DNA of 64,000 nt from Microbacteriaceae bacterium (GTDB lineage Bacteria; Actinomycetota; Actinomycetes; Actinomycetales; Microbacteriaceae): assembly GCA_027487865.1 (NCBI GenBank), contig JAIYCT010000007.1, forward strand, positions 282,603 to 346,602. Reading direction: 5' to 3'. Shown here piece by piece: positions 1 through 8,652 of this stretch. How positions within the stretch are numbered: the stretch's first letter is position 1; each line of letters opens with the position of its first letter. A model generated the notes under the pieces. It made no database searches. It was not told the DNA's origin and was given only the letters and a program-made list of their open reading frames with translations. A program made the position numbers and the translations under genes.

Positions 1-800
1 CGCTCTTTATCGCTCTCACTGAGTTCCGCGGCTAATTGTGCATCTAGATCTTTATCCTCAGATCTTGGCCTGGTTCCCTTGATCGGACTCGAGGTGGCGG
101 TCTGTGAGTCGATAGCTAAAAAGCGCTCTGGAGAGATGCTGACGAAAGATTTGCGGCCAACCCGAATAAAGGATGCGTAGGGAGCGGGGTTTTGCCGGCG
201 CAGTCTTAGGAAATAGGACAGCTCATCGCCGAGGTATTCACCAACCAACCGGGTGGTTAGGCAGAGCTGATAAACATCACCCTTTGAGATGTGCTCCTTA
301 GCGATTTCTATCTTTTGCTGATACTGGTCTTTACTGTCTTCGCAAATCAACTCGGTACTTGTGGCGGCCTGGTTATGAAGGGTGTAACTCGCAGAATCGC
401 CCCCGATTAGGGCAAGACGCAGTAGTGCTGCGTGGTGCCACTGGTCGAAGTCGGCCCTGGTTTCAAAGCGGCCAATAAAGTACAAACGCTTTTTGGTGTG
501 ATCGTAGACAAAAGCTCGGTCAACCTTGAGCCAATCCCCCGAGCCAGAAAACTCTTCAGCGTCCGAATAGTGCATTACTCCGACCAACATTGGTCGGAAT
601 GAAAAGGGAAGGTCTAGATCGTCAAAACTCTCGTCTAAATCAATTTCTTGGCTTGGATACCCAATACCCATTATCGAAAATGGCGAAGTTGAGTGATGTT
701 GCCTATCCAGCCAGAAAGCATTTGGTTGGTGGGCAAAAACTGAGCAAAAAATATCTTGAGCTGAGGTCCAAGATTGCAAAGATTCGCAATACAGCGGCAT
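1..800 (-). CDS. pabB: Aminodeoxychorismate synthase component I (PabB), 3' end outside window
   Basis: This reading frame runs off the left edge, so about 267 N-terminal residues are visible. It makes 4-amino-4-deoxychorismate from chorismate and glutamine-derived ammonia for folate synthesis. The N-terminal half has the PabB-like stretch AFWLDRQ followed by FSIMG. The second half begins the chorismate-binding domain, with IAKEHISKGDVYQLCLTTRL, SPERFLAID and SPIKGTRPR. The ATG at 800 is preceded by AAGGAGGT at ideal spacing, and an in-frame TAG lies just upstream at 821-819. An anthranilate synthase subunit is the alternative. The adjacent class IV aminotransferase favours PabB. Confidence 0.88.
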   Translation of the reverse strand, partial: MPLYCESLQSWTSAQDIFCSVFAHQPNAFWLDRQHHSTSPFSIMGIGYPSQEIDLDESFDDLDLPFSFRPMLVGVMHYSDAEEFSGSGDWLKVDRAFVYDHTKKRLYFIGRFETRADFDQWHHAALLRLALIGGDSASYTLHNQAATSTELICEDSKDQYQQKIEIAKEHISKGDVYQLCLTTRLVGEYLGDELSYFLRLRRQNPAPYASFIRVGRKSFVSISPERFLAIDSQTATSSPIKGTRPRSEDKDLDAQLAAELSESDKE

Positions 801-832
801 TGGACCTCCTTCAGGCACCTAATCTAGTTCAG

Positions 833-1609
833 ATGAGCGTAGCTGGCGATTTCTACCAATACCGCGACAAGGAGCTTTGTCGCGTTGATGCCACACTCAG
901 TGAAGCCCTAACCGTTGCAGACAGCTTTCTAGTCCGAAACGGCCGAGTAAGGGCCTTAGATCAACACTTCGCAAGATTTCAGTCCTCAATAGTCGACGAT
1001 CAAACCCAAGACGAGCTAGCACCTTTTTTTGAATCTCTAAAACTTCTGATCCCAACCGAGGGCGACTGGTTTCCGAGAATGGAATATCGCGACCAACTCC
1101 CGACTGGAGAGCGTTTGGTGTTTCGCCTGAGGGAATCACCGGAGCGAACCGAATCGCTAAGCCTTTGGAGTAGTGACGAGCCAGATCCAAGAAAGCAGTT
1201 CCAGATCAAAGGTCCAGATCTTTCCATCTGCCAGCAGATCAGACGTCGGGCAAACCTCAATGGAGCGGACGAGGCGGTTTTACTCAGTGAATCTGGGCAC
1301 GTCGCCGATGGTGCGCTGAGCTCAATTGTTTGGTGGCGGGATGACGTGCTTTACGGACCAGATGATTCAACCAACTGGCTGCCTTCGATTACTAGAAACT
1401 TGGTTTTTGATCTGGCGAATCAAGCCGGCTATGAAACTGCCACCGAGCGGGCGACCCCGCAGCAGCTTTTGGACTGCGAGGTTTGGAGTCTTAGTTCGCT
1501 GCAGGGAATTCGCTATGTCACCGCTTGGGATGGTGTGCAGCTTGCTCCGCCGAGATTTGCCGGTTCTTTCGTGAAGCGACTGGAACTTTTGGCTCAGCCA
1601 ATCAGCTGA
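833..1609 (+). CDS. pabC: Class IV aminotransferase, probable aminodeoxychorismate lyase (PabC)
   Basis: PLP enzyme of 258 residues, divergent from pabB with a 32-base gap. This suggests it turns aminodeoxychorismate into 4-aminobenzoate. The likely PLP lysine is Lys126 in QIKGPDL. The fold IV signature follows: ADEAVLLSESGHVADGALS, then LPSITR. The open frame continues upstream to 590, but that part lies opposite the pabB coding region and is not protein-like. TAATCT at 820-825 ends 7 bases before ATG 833 and there is no Shine-Dalgarno, so the mRNA is probably leaderless. A branched-chain or D-amino-acid aminotransferase role cannot be excluded. Confidence 0.75.
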   Translation: MSVAGDFYQYRDKELCRVDATLSEALTVADSFLVRNGRVRALDQHFARFQSSIVDDQTQDELAPFFESLKLLIPTEGDWFPRMEYRDQLPTGERLVFRLRESPERTESLSLWSSDEPDPRKQFQIKGPDLSICQQIRRRANLNGADEAVLLSESGHVADGALSSIVWWRDDVLYGPDDSTNWLPSITRNLVFDLANQAGYETATERATPQQLLDCEVWSLSSLQGIRYVTAWDGVQLAPPRFAGSFVKRLELLAQPIS

Positions 1610-1674
1610 GTCGCATTGGTTGTGACAGGATTCTCGATATCAAAATTTGATTCGAAGGCTGGGACTGATTAGTT

Positions 1675-2382
1675 ATGTGCGGTCGATTTGTAATTGCAAA
1701 GACCACGGACATGATTACCGAGCTGTTTGAAATCGACGAACTAGAAACCGATTCAGATTTCAGAAGCTTCAACGTTCCCCCAACCACTCAGATCCCCATG
1801 ATTGTGGAGCGTGAGATTGACGGAATGCCATCCAGGCAGCTGCACTCCGCCCGCTGGGGACTTATCCCAAGCTGGGCCAAGGAAGTCTCAACCACGCCGC
1901 TGATCAACGCCAGAATCGAATCTGTGCTGGATAAGCCAAGTTTTCAAGAGTCAGCGCTCTCCAAGCGCTGTGCAATCCCAGCAGATGGCTATTTCGAGTG
2001 GCAGAGCACGATTGCCGATAGCAAGGTTCCCTACTTCATTTATCCAAGCGAAGGGATGCTGGCCTTCGCCGGTATCTATTCGTGGTGGCGAAACCCAGCC
2101 AAGGCTGCGGATGACCCAACCAGGTGGGTATTGACCGCATCGCTTTTGACCAAGGAGTCCGCTCCAGAGTTGGCCCAGATTCACAACCGCAACCCAGTGA
2201 TGCTCTCCGAGGAGAATCTCAGCGCTTGGCTGGCCCCGGATTACCAGACCACCGCTGAGGTGCTGGCCGCGCTGAGCGATGAATCTGATGAGGTCGCAGC
2301 AGCGCTTGAATACCACGCTGTTTCTAGCGCCGTTGGTTCGGTTCAGAACAATTCCGCAGAACTTATTGCCAAAGTTAGCTAA
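1675..2382 (+). CDS. yedK: SRAP-domain protein (YedK/HMCES family)
   Basis: 235 residues spanning the whole SOS-response-associated peptidase fold. Family members crosslink to abasic sites in single-stranded DNA through Cys2 and shield them. Visible signature residues are Cys2 (MCGRF, needs Met removal), Asn78 (LINARIES), Glu108 (ADGYFEW) and His170 (IHNRNP). All four are intact, so the protein should be active. It lies just upstream of the SOS-controlled DUF6504-dnaE2 operon in the same direction, which fits a DNA damage role. I saw no LexA box directly before this gene. Confidence 0.92.
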   Translation: MCGRFVIAKTTDMITELFEIDELETDSDFRSFNVPPTTQIPMIVEREIDGMPSRQLHSARWGLIPSWAKEVSTTPLINARIESVLDKPSFQESALSKRCAIPADGYFEWQSTIADSKVPYFIYPSEGMLAFAGIYSWWRNPAKAADDPTRWVLTASLLTKESAPELAQIHNRNPVMLSEENLSAWLAPDYQTTAEVLAALSDESDEVAAALEYHAVSSAVGSVQNNSAELIAKVS

Positions 2383-2388
2383 CTCATT

Positions 2389-2416
2389 TTGAAAATGTCG
2401 GTGCCACCAATACACT
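2389..2416 (+). promoter_or_regulatory. Promoter of the DUF6504-dnaE2 operon
   Basis: TTGAAA (2389-2394) and TACACT (2411-2416) are separated by 16 bases and resemble sigma-70 type -35 and -10 boxes. The predicted start of transcription is near 2423, so a repressor on the box at 2426-2441 would block it. This is read from sequence only. Confidence 0.55.
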
Positions 2417-2425
2417 TCTAAGTAT

Positions 2426-2441
2426 TCGAACATTTGTTCGA
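2426..2441. promoter_or_regulatory. LexA (SOS) operator
   Basis: TCGAACATTTGTTCGA matches the Gram-positive/actinobacterial LexA box (CGAAC-N4-GTTCG) at all ten core positions. The palindrome is broken only at the centre. It lies between the -10 box and the first gene of the DUF6504-dnaE2 operon, where bound LexA would repress until DNA damage. Confidence 0.9.
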
Positions 2442-2460
2442 TTTGCGAGAGGTTTGGGGA

Positions 2461-2748
2461 ATGCGACTAGAGGAAATTACCGGCGTGATGCTGGATTTTG
2501 ACGGTGCTCCAGTTGGCTTTAACTATCAGGGGAAATCTTTCCTGGTGGCCTCCAGACCGGTCCGCTGGTATTCCAGAAGATTGTGGTGGGAAGATGCTGC
2601 TGCGGCCCCCAAAGGGGCTGGAGCTGCTCTTTTAGAGGTGGAGATGTGGCGCTTGTGGGCAGCAAGCGGGGATGTTCGCTTTTTCTTCGAGCTCAGCCAC
2701 CAACAACCAGATGATCGCTGGGAAGTGAACCAACTCAATAGCCAATGA
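2461..2748 (+). CDS. DUF6504 family protein of the dnaE2 operon
   Basis: Small protein of about 95 residues beginning MRLEEITGVMLD. A longer frame from TTG 2434 would overlap the LexA box, so ATG 2461 is preferred, with GAGAGG about 8 bases upstream. The middle contains RPVRWYSRRLWWED, typical of the small DUF6504 proteins that travel with translesion polymerase genes in actinobacteria. Its stop overlaps the dnaE2 start (ATGA), implying translational coupling. The molecular function is unknown. The context suggests a role in DnaE2-dependent mutagenic repair. Confidence 0.8.
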   Translation: MRLEEITGVMLDFDGAPVGFNYQGKSFLVASRPVRWYSRRLWWEDAAAAPKGAGAALLEVEMWRLWAASGDVRFFFELSHQQPDDRWEVNQLNSQ

Positions 2749-5700
2749 GTTTTACCCACCTAAACGTATCTTCTGCATTTTCTGCCCACTACGGAGTCAC
2801 TAGACCCGAACGTCTGGCTATTGCTGCCAAGGCGATGGGGTTTGATGCGCTAGCCGTAACCGATCGAGATGGACTTTACGGAGCCATAAAACACATAGGT
2901 GCCTGTGTTCAGCTCGGCATCTCCCCGATCATCGGAGTAAACCTAAGGGTTGTGGATTTTGGCAGGGTCACCATCCTGGCTCACGGCCATGACAAAGGTA
3001 TGGGTTGGGCTGGGCTTTGCCGGATCATCTCTGCCGCGCAAACCGGGCGTGGAAAGCAAAAGAATATTGCTATCGATCTAAAGACGCTGGCCGGACTAAG
3101 TAGGCACTGCACCATCTTGATAGGTGCCGAGAATATCGTTTCAGAGTCGGTGATTGTCAATCCCGAACTGGCAAGACAGCGCCTTAGTGAACTGCAAAGC
3201 GAGCTTTCATCCCCCGGTCAATTGGCAATCGAGGTGGTCACCCACCTAACTCAGCCCGGGGCTGCGCTATCGATTGAGCACGCCAGGGCAATGTTGGAGC
3301 TGGCGCGAACCAGCAAATTGCCGAGCATATTGAGTAACGCCGTTAGGTACTTGGAGCCGGATGATGCCGTAACCGCGGATGTCCTAGATTCGGCGAGATT
3401 ACTTGAGCCACTTGGGTTATTTGCACCGCAACCAAATGCTCAAGCATGGCTTAAGCCCAAATCCGAGATGGTGAGGCTGGCTCTTGAAATAACCGAAGAC
3501 CCAAAGGGTTCAATTGAGCTATTGCGAAGCACCGCGAATCTGGCAGACCGCTGTCGATTGGAACCTGAGTCTGATTGCGGTTGGGGAAAACCTAAGACCC
3601 CGGAACAGTCAGCGCTCGGGATAACCGGCAACCCGTTTGAGGTGCTCTGGCAAAAAACTCACAGTGCCATTCATTGGCGCTACCCAAATGCACCGGCGGC
3701 AAAACTCGCCGAGATTCAACACCGCCTGAGTAAAGAGCTAATTGCGGTGAATCAGCTGGGATTTGCCACCTACTTCCTAACGGTTGCGGATGTGGCCCAG
3801 ATGATTCGGGACATGAGCATTCGAATTGCAGCTAGAGGTTCTGGTGCCGGCTCGCTAATCAACTACCTGCTTGGAATCTCCGGGGTTGATCCAATCAGCG
3901 AGGGCTTGCTGTTTGAAAGGTTTCTATCTACCGAGCGCTCTACCCTGCCGGATATCGACATCGATGTGGAGTCGGCCCGTAGGCACGATATCTACAAAGC
4001 CATATTCCGCCGCTACGGTGGCGACCGAGTGACGTTGCTTTCGATGCAATCCACATATCGAGGACGCGGAGCGGTTAGGGATTCAGGCCTCGCCCTTGGG
4101 ATCGAAGAGGATCGAATTGATGAGATTGCCAAGAACATCTGGCGCTTTTCAGCCCGCAGTTTCCGCGAGGCAATGGCAAATAAGCCTGAGCTAGAGCAGT
4201 TTGCCAAACAATCAACCGAAGATAGAAAGCTCAATCTGCTGGTGGATATCACCCAGCGTTTGGACAGGTTGCCAAGACACATCTCGATGCACCCGTGCGG
4301 GGTGATTTTAGGAAACAGCAATCTATTGAATCTGACTCCGACCGAACCAAGTGGAGTGGGGCTGCCGATGAGTCAGTTCGATAAAGACGATATGGATCCA
4401 ATGGGTTTTCTCAAACTCGATGTTCTCGGGGTCAGAATGCAATCAGCCATGGCATACACGATTCAGGAGATAGCTAGGGTTAGTGAAAAGGCCGTGGACC
4501 TAGATTCGGTTGATAGAGCAGACCCCGAGGTTTACAAAACCATTCGGACAACCAACACCCTGGGCATGTTCCAGATCGAATCTCCGGGTCAGCGAGAACT
4601 CACCGGAAAGCATCAGCCAACCAAGTTCAACGACCTAACCCTGCAAATTTCACTGTTTCGCCCGGGTCCGATGAAGGGCAACATGATTTCGCCATACCTT
4701 GATGGCAGACATGGTTTCCGCGAACCGGATTACATTCACCCAGACCTCAAGCCGATTCTGGAGGAGAGCTACGGGGTGGTGGTATTCCACGAGCAGTTGA
4801 TGCGAATCATGCAGGTCATGACCGGCTGCACGCTAGCTCGTGCCGATGAGCATCGCAGGCAGTTAGCCAAGCCGGAAAGGTCCGTGAAAATTGGTGAATA
4901 CTTCAAGAAATCGGCTGCCGCCAGGGGCTACTCCAAAGAGGTGATTGAAAGGGTTTGGTCAATCATCGAAGGCTTTGGTTCGTTTGGGTTCTGCAAGGCT
5001 CACGGTGCCGCCTTTGCGCTCCCGACCTACCAGTCAGCTTGGCTCAAGACTCACCACCCTACCGAGTTCATAGCGGGTCTACTCACCCACGACCCAGGCA
5101 TGTATCCCAGACGTTTGCTGCTGGCAGAAGCCAGAAGGCTCGGAGTCAAGCTGCTGCCGATAGATGTGAACTACTCAACCGATGAATATCGAGTGGAGCG
5201 AATCGGTGAGCAGATCGGCGTCAGGATGGCACTGTCTGACATAGCCGGCATCTCGAAGCCGGAACTTGAACGCATCAAGGCCCAGCAGCCCTTTGTAAAC
5301 CTTGGCGACTTCTACCTAAGGGCTAGGCCTTCGAGACGAACCCTGAGCCGGCTAGCCCTAATTGGTGCACTCGATACCCTTGCCAAGATCACACCGCAAA
5401 CCGACAGTAATCGCGGTGACCTGATGGTTCGAATAAGACAGCTAAGTGCCAAGGCTGCTCCGAAACTTGATCTGAACCAGATGGCATTTGATTTTGATGC
5501 CGAGGCGCCACTTGGCAAAGGTGGTCACAAGCCAAGCAGGCAGGAGCAAATCGAGCAGGAGTTATCAATCACCGGAATGGAGATATCCGGTCATCAGATC
5601 GAACAGTTCCAGCAAATGCTCGATGAGATGGGTGTGGTGCGGGCTAGCGAACTTATTTCGCTTCGCAGTAACACCGAGGTGCTAATTGCCGGGGTGAGAA

Positions 5701-5954
5701 TCGCGACTCAATCCCCGCCAATGCGCAGTGGTAAGCGCGTGGTCTTTATCAGCCTGGATGATGGCTCTGGCTGTGCCGATGCAACCTTTTTTGACGAGGC
5801 TCAACGAAGAGCAAGCCAGGTGCTATTTCAAAACAAATTGCTCCTGATATCAGGAAAGACCCGCCGCACCGGAGTGCGAGGGGTCTCGGTCCTGGCTGAG
5901 AATGCCTGGGATCTGCGACAGCTTTGGTCGCAGTGGCAATCAAAAGCTAGTTAG
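2745..5954 (+). CDS. dnaE2: Error-prone DNA polymerase III alpha subunit (DnaE2)
   Basis: 1069 residues of the C-family polymerase type. The N-terminal PHP domain is followed by the palm with ARGSGAGS, then PDIDIDVES placing catalytic aspartates at 403 and 405. The fingers, the helix-hairpin-helix region and a C-terminal OB fold (VLIAGVRIAT) follow. DnaE2 copies damaged templates during the SOS response and acts with ImuB and ImuA. The PHP metal motif, normally HLHxHS, reads HLNVSS here, so metal binding at that site is probably lost. No imuA or imuB lies beside it. The stop overlaps the opposite-strand BI-1 gene end by four bases. Confidence 0.93.
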   Translation: MSFTHLNVSSAFSAHYGVTRPERLAIAAKAMGFDALAVTDRDGLYGAIKHIGACVQLGISPIIGVNLRVVDFGRVTILAHGHDKGMGWAGLCRIISAAQTGRGKQKNIAIDLKTLAGLSRHCTILIGAENIVSESVIVNPELARQRLSELQSELSSPGQLAIEVVTHLTQPGAALSIEHARAMLELARTSKLPSILSNAVRYLEPDDAVTADVLDSARLLEPLGLFAPQPNAQAWLKPKSEMVRLALEITEDPKGSIELLRSTANLADRCRLEPESDCGWGKPKTPEQSALGITGNPFEVLWQKTHSAIHWRYPNAPAAKLAEIQHRLSKELIAVNQLGFATYFLTVADVAQMIRDMSIRIAARGSGAGSLINYLLGISGVDPISEGLLFERFLSTERSTLPDIDIDVESARRHDIYKAIFRRYGGDRVTLLSMQSTYRGRGAVRDSGLALGIEEDRIDEIAKNIWRFSARSFREAMANKPELEQFAKQSTEDRKLNLLVDITQRLDRLPRHISMHPCGVILGNSNLLNLTPTEPSGVGLPMSQFDKDDMDPMGFLKLDVLGVRMQSAMAYTIQEIARVSEKAVDLDSVDRADPEVYKTIRTTNTLGMFQIESPGQRELTGKHQPTKFNDLTLQISLFRPGPMKGNMISPYLDGRHGFREPDYIHPDLKPILEESYGVVVFHEQLMRIMQVMTGCTLARADEHRRQLAKPERSVKIGEYFKKSAAARGYSKEVIERVWSIIEGFGSFGFCKAHGAAFALPTYQSAWLKTHHPTEFIAGLLTHDPGMYPRRLLLAEARRLGVKLLPIDVNYSTDEYRVERIGEQIGVRMALSDIAGISKPELERIKAQQPFVNLGDFYLRARPSRRTLSRLALIGALDTLAKITPQTDSNRGDLMVRIRQLSAKAAPKLDLNQMAFDFDAEAPLGKGGHKPSRQEQIEQELSITGMEISGHQIEQFQQMLDEMGVVRASELISLRSNTEVLIAGVRIATQSPPMRSGKRVVFISLDDGSGCADATFFDEAQRRASQVLFQNKLLLISGKTRRTGVRGVSVLAENAWDLRQLWSQWQSKAS

Positions 5955-6703
5955 TCGTTGCTGTTGAAAATCGCTAGCAAACGAAGGATCTCAACGTAGA
6001 GCCAGATCAGGGTTGCAGTAAGGCCAAAGGCTGCTCGCCACTCCATGTCCTGCGGAAGGCGCTGTGCCACACCCTCGCGGATAGCCTCAAAGTCAAGGTT
6101 CAGGGTGAAGGCGGCAAGTCCGACACCAACTAGAGCGATAAGCCAACCAAATGGTGAGGAGTAAACGCTCATCCCGGCAAACATTGCAAAGCCGAAGTTG
6201 ACCAAAGCAAATACGCCATAGCCGATCAGCGAGAACATCATGATGCGAGTAAAGCGAGCATCAACCTTCACCCAGCCAAAACGGTAGGCCGCAAACATTG
6301 CACCTGCGGTTGCTAGAGTTCCAAGAACTGCGGTCTGAGCAATACCTGGGAACATTTCTTCAAAAATCATCGACAGTCCACCGATGAAAACACCCTGGGC
6401 TGCCGCATAAGCAAGCATTACGCCCGGGCGAACCTTCTTACCGAAAGTTGCCCAGAGTCCAAGACCTAGACCAACCAGCATCGCAGGCAGCAATAGACCT
6501 CTTAGGTCGAACATCCAAGTTGCGCCGGCTGCAATCGCAACCACAGCGAACATTCCCAAAACCTTGGCAGCAGTGCCCTCAATTGTCATTGGGGCCCCGG
6601 TTAGGCGAGAAAACTCTGAATCAACCTGCTGCTGGTCTAGCTGTGCACTGAGCTCGCCAGTTTGCATTGCTCGGTTGAAAATAGGGTTGTGAGAGATAGC
6701 CAA
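5951..6703 (-). CDS. Bax inhibitor-1/YccA family membrane protein
   Basis: About 250 residues with a soluble N-terminal segment of roughly 50 residues and seven predicted hydrophobic helices, as in BI-1 family proteins. Bacterial members are linked to calcium leak or to membrane protease control; the function here is unknown. The frame opens at ATG 6718, but AAAGGA lies six bases before TTG 6703, giving a protein starting MAISHNPIF, which is the more likely start. The gene converges on dnaE2 with a four-base overlap. It lies downstream of the tRNA-Ala terminator, so it probably has its own promoter. Confidence 0.85.
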   Translation of the reverse strand: MAISHNPIFNRAMQTGELSAQLDQQQVDSEFSRLTGAPMTIEGTAAKVLGMFAVVAIAAGATWMFDLRGLLLPAMLVGLGLGLWATFGKKVRPGVMLAYAAAQGVFIGGLSMIFEEMFPGIAQTAVLGTLATAGAMFAAYRFGWVKVDARFTRIMMFSLIGYGVFALVNFGFAMFAGMSVYSSPFGWLIALVGVGLAAFTLNLDFEAIREGVAQRLPQDMEWRAAFGLTATLIWLYVEILRLLAIFNSND

Positions 6704-6790
6704 CCTGAATCCTTTCATAAAGATGTTTGTGAGAGCATAAGCGAGAAATCTGGAAATTTGCTGGAAGTTATACCGACTAAAGATCTGAGA

Positions 6791-6816
6791 AATAGAAAAG
6801 CCCGCCTAAGCGGGCT
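6791..6816 (-). terminator. Intrinsic terminator after tRNA-Ala
   Basis: A seven-base-pair stem (AGCCCGC / GCGGGCT, 6799-6816) with a four-base loop is followed on the minus strand by TTTTCTATT. It lies 8 bases beyond the 3' end of the tRNA-Ala gene and would end the transcript from rsfS and the tRNA. Confidence 0.8.
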
Positions 6817-6823
6817 AATTCTT

Positions 6824-6899
6824 TGGTGGACCTGAGGGGATTTGAACCCCTGACCCCCTGCATGCCATGCAGGTGCGCTACCAGCTGCGCCACAGGCCC
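6824..6899 (-). tRNA. tRNA-Ala (GGC anticodon)
   Basis: 76 bases including an encoded CCA. The seven-base-pair acceptor stem is GGGCCTG / CAGGTCC with discriminator A. The D arm is GCGC/GCGC, and the anticodon stem CCTGC/GCAGG closes the loop ATGGCAT with anticodon GGC. The T arm is GGGG-TTCAAAT-CCCC. It lies 26 bases downstream of rsfS and may be part of that operon. Confidence 0.97.
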
Positions 6900-6925
6900 A
6901 TGAACCCGATAAGTCTACACAACTA

Positions 6926-7279
6926 TTACTTGATTGGCACAACCGGGCAGTCTCGCCAGAGCCTCTCGAGAGAGTAGTACTCACGCTCTTGTTCGTGCAT
7001 GATGTGGACCACTAGATCGCCAAAATCAAGCAGGACCCAGCGGCCGGTTTGTCTACCTTCGCGGAAGCGGGTCTTGACTCCGGCCTTTAGCATTTCATCC
7101 TCAACGTTGTCAGAGATTGCCTGCACCTGGCGCTCATTCTTGGCAGATGCAATAAGGAAAATCTCGGCTAGAGCAAAAGGCTCTGAGACGTCAAGGGCTA
7201 CGAGATCTTCACCCAACTTGTCGGACGCTGCGGTCGCTGCAATTTGAAGCTGTGCAATTGTTTCTTTGGTTGCGGACAA
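6926..7279 (-). CDS. rsfS: Ribosome silencing factor RsfS
   Basis: 117-residue Iojap/RsfS family protein. It binds ribosomal protein L14 and prevents subunit joining when nutrients are short. Recognised by the core with LDVSEPFALAEIFLIASAKN and the C-terminal GRWVLLDFGDLVVHIMHEQ, ending in the REYYSLERLW motif. Length is normal. It follows nadD and a membrane protein gene, the usual nadD-rsfS neighbourhood in actinobacteria. Confidence 0.96.
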   Translation of the reverse strand: MSATKETIAQLQIAATAASDKLGEDLVALDVSEPFALAEIFLIASAKNERQVQAISDNVEDEMLKAGVKTRFREGRQTGRWVLLDFGDLVVHIMHEQEREYYSLERLWRDCPVVPIK

Positions 7280-7282
7280 GTA

Positions 7283-8056
7283 TTACGCTCCTAGCGCGTT
7301 CAAGATTGTGATGGTAGCAAAGATTGCTGCCACGGTCATGATTACTCCAGCAACACCCATAGCCCAGGGACGCCACCACCCCTTGCGAAGCACCGATTTC
7401 GGGACAACTCCAACGTTTACTCGAGAGTTGATGATGTCCAGCGCTGAGATGGGCTCAACTATAGAAATCACACCGGTTACGGAATCCTGGCGATCGGCAT
7501 TGTCAAGATCAATGCCATCCAAACCTGCGGTCATTGAACCGGTGTTTGGGTCGGTCAAAACTGTGATTGAGCCCGTGATTGCAATCTCACCGGTTTCAAT
7601 CGGTAGGGCGATAGCTTCCGGGGCTACCTCCAAAACAATCGACTGCGTGCTTGGCTCAGCAAGCAAGTTGGTGCCGGTGAAATCAGCCGGGGGAAGATCT
7701 AGTGCGCTGAAATCTGAAACCACAATCTGCTCGAGCTCGGCAGATGCAACTTCTTCATCCTCAACCTCGATATCGGGAAGAGTTATCTCGACAGAGTCAG
7801 TTGCTGGCTTCGAAATCTCTGGCACCGGCTGAACTACAGGTGCCTTGCCTTGACGCTCAAGCTCGCGTAACTCGCGTCGGGTGAGTCCTACTGGCGAAGA
7901 GACAATTGGCTCGTCCCTAACCTCTTGGACTACCTCGGCCACTGCCTCGGGCGCCTCGAAGATATCTTGCAAAGGTTCAAGTTCGATAACTGGCGCAGGC
8001 AACTGCCCAGAGCGCTCTAGCTCCCTGAGCTGTCTGCGAGTAAGTTGCTCGGTCAA
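7283..8056 (-). CDS. Acidic tail-anchored protein between nadD and rsfS
   Basis: 257 residues of unknown function. Near the N terminus a short motif occurs twice: [18 protein letters not shown] and, about 60 residues later, [18 protein letters not shown]. The long middle is acidic and proline/threonine-rich, likely disordered. A single hydrophobic helix near the C terminus ([20 protein letters not shown]) preceded by WWRPW would anchor it to the membrane. The start overlaps the nadD stop by four bases, so the two are coupled. I do not recognise a characterised family. Confidence 0.8.
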   Translation of the reverse strand: MTEQLTRRQLRELERSGQLPAPVIELEPLQDIFEAPEAVAEVVQEVRDEPIVSSPVGLTRRELRELERQGKAPVVQPVPEISKPATDSVEITLPDIEVEDEEVASAELEQIVVSDFSALDLPPADFTGTNLLAEPSTQSIVLEVAPEAIALPIETGEIAITGSITVLTDPNTGSMTAGLDGIDLDNADRQDSVTGVISIVEPISALDIINSRVNVGVVPKSVLRKGWWRPWAMGVAGVIMTVAAIFATITILNALGA

Positions 8057-8646
8057 TTTTCACCTCGGTAGAGCTTGTGCTTACCAATGTATTGAACGAC
8101 ACCGTCTGGAACCAGGTACCAAACCGGTTTTCCATCGCTAATTCGGTCCCTGACATCTGAGGAAGAGATGGCAAGGGCCGGAACTTCGAGAATTGACATC
8201 GATGCTTCTGGGACTTCTGGTAGTTGAAGTTTGTGACCTGGTCTGGTGACGCCAATAAAGGTTGCGAGTGGCCAAAGTTTGTCGAGGTCTTTCCAGGCCA
8301 AAATCTGTGCGATTGCGTCAGCGCCGGAGATGAAGAACAGATCTGCACCCGGGTGGTCTTTGGCAATCTGAGTCAGCGTGTCGACCGTGTAAGTGGTACC
8401 TGGGCGATCAATTTCGACTCGAGAAACAGTGAATCTAGGGTTTGCTGCAGTTGCAATTACGGTCATTAGATAGCGGTGCTCCGCTGACATAACCGGGTTC
8501 TTGTGCCAAGGTTCTCCGGTCGGAACGAAGATAACCTCGTCCAACGCGAATGCATCCGCTACTTCACTGGCGGCAACTAGGTGGCCATTGTGGATTGGGT
8601 CGAAGGTTCCGCCCATTACCCCAATGCGTGGCCGCTTATTGGTCAT
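8053..8646 (-). CDS. nadD: Nicotinate-nucleotide adenylyltransferase
   Basis: 197 residues. It transfers AMP from ATP to nicotinate mononucleotide in NAD synthesis. The nucleotidyltransferase motif [12 protein letters not shown] is at residues 13-24, and the C-terminal [10 protein letters not shown] motif completes the active site. Length and start are normal; ATG 8646 is six bases after the stop of the 59-residue upstream gene. It is part of the obgE-proB-proA-nadD-rsfS transcription unit. Confidence 0.97.
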   Translation of the reverse strand: MTNKRPRIGVMGGTFDPIHNGHLVAASEVADAFALDEVIFVPTGEPWHKNPVMSAEHRYLMTVIATAANPRFTVSRVEIDRPGTTYTVDTLTQIAKDHPGADLFFISGADAIAQILAWKDLDKLWPLATFIGVTRPGHKLQLPEVPEASMSILEVPALAISSSDVRDRISDGKPVWYLVPDGVVQYIGKHKLYRGEN

Positions 8647-8652
8647 GAGGTT

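Noticed and set aside
590..832. N-terminal extension of the class IV aminotransferase frame
   Set aside because: It lies opposite the real N-terminal coding region of pabB, which has a strong ribosome binding site, and the extension has no family similarity.
6715..6984. 89-residue minus-strand frame across tRNA-Ala
   Set aside because: It reads through the tRNA gene and its terminator.
7266..7832. 188-residue plus-strand frame
   Set aside because: It is the mirror of the tail-anchored protein gene, low in complexity (Ser/Thr-rich) and without a ribosome binding site.
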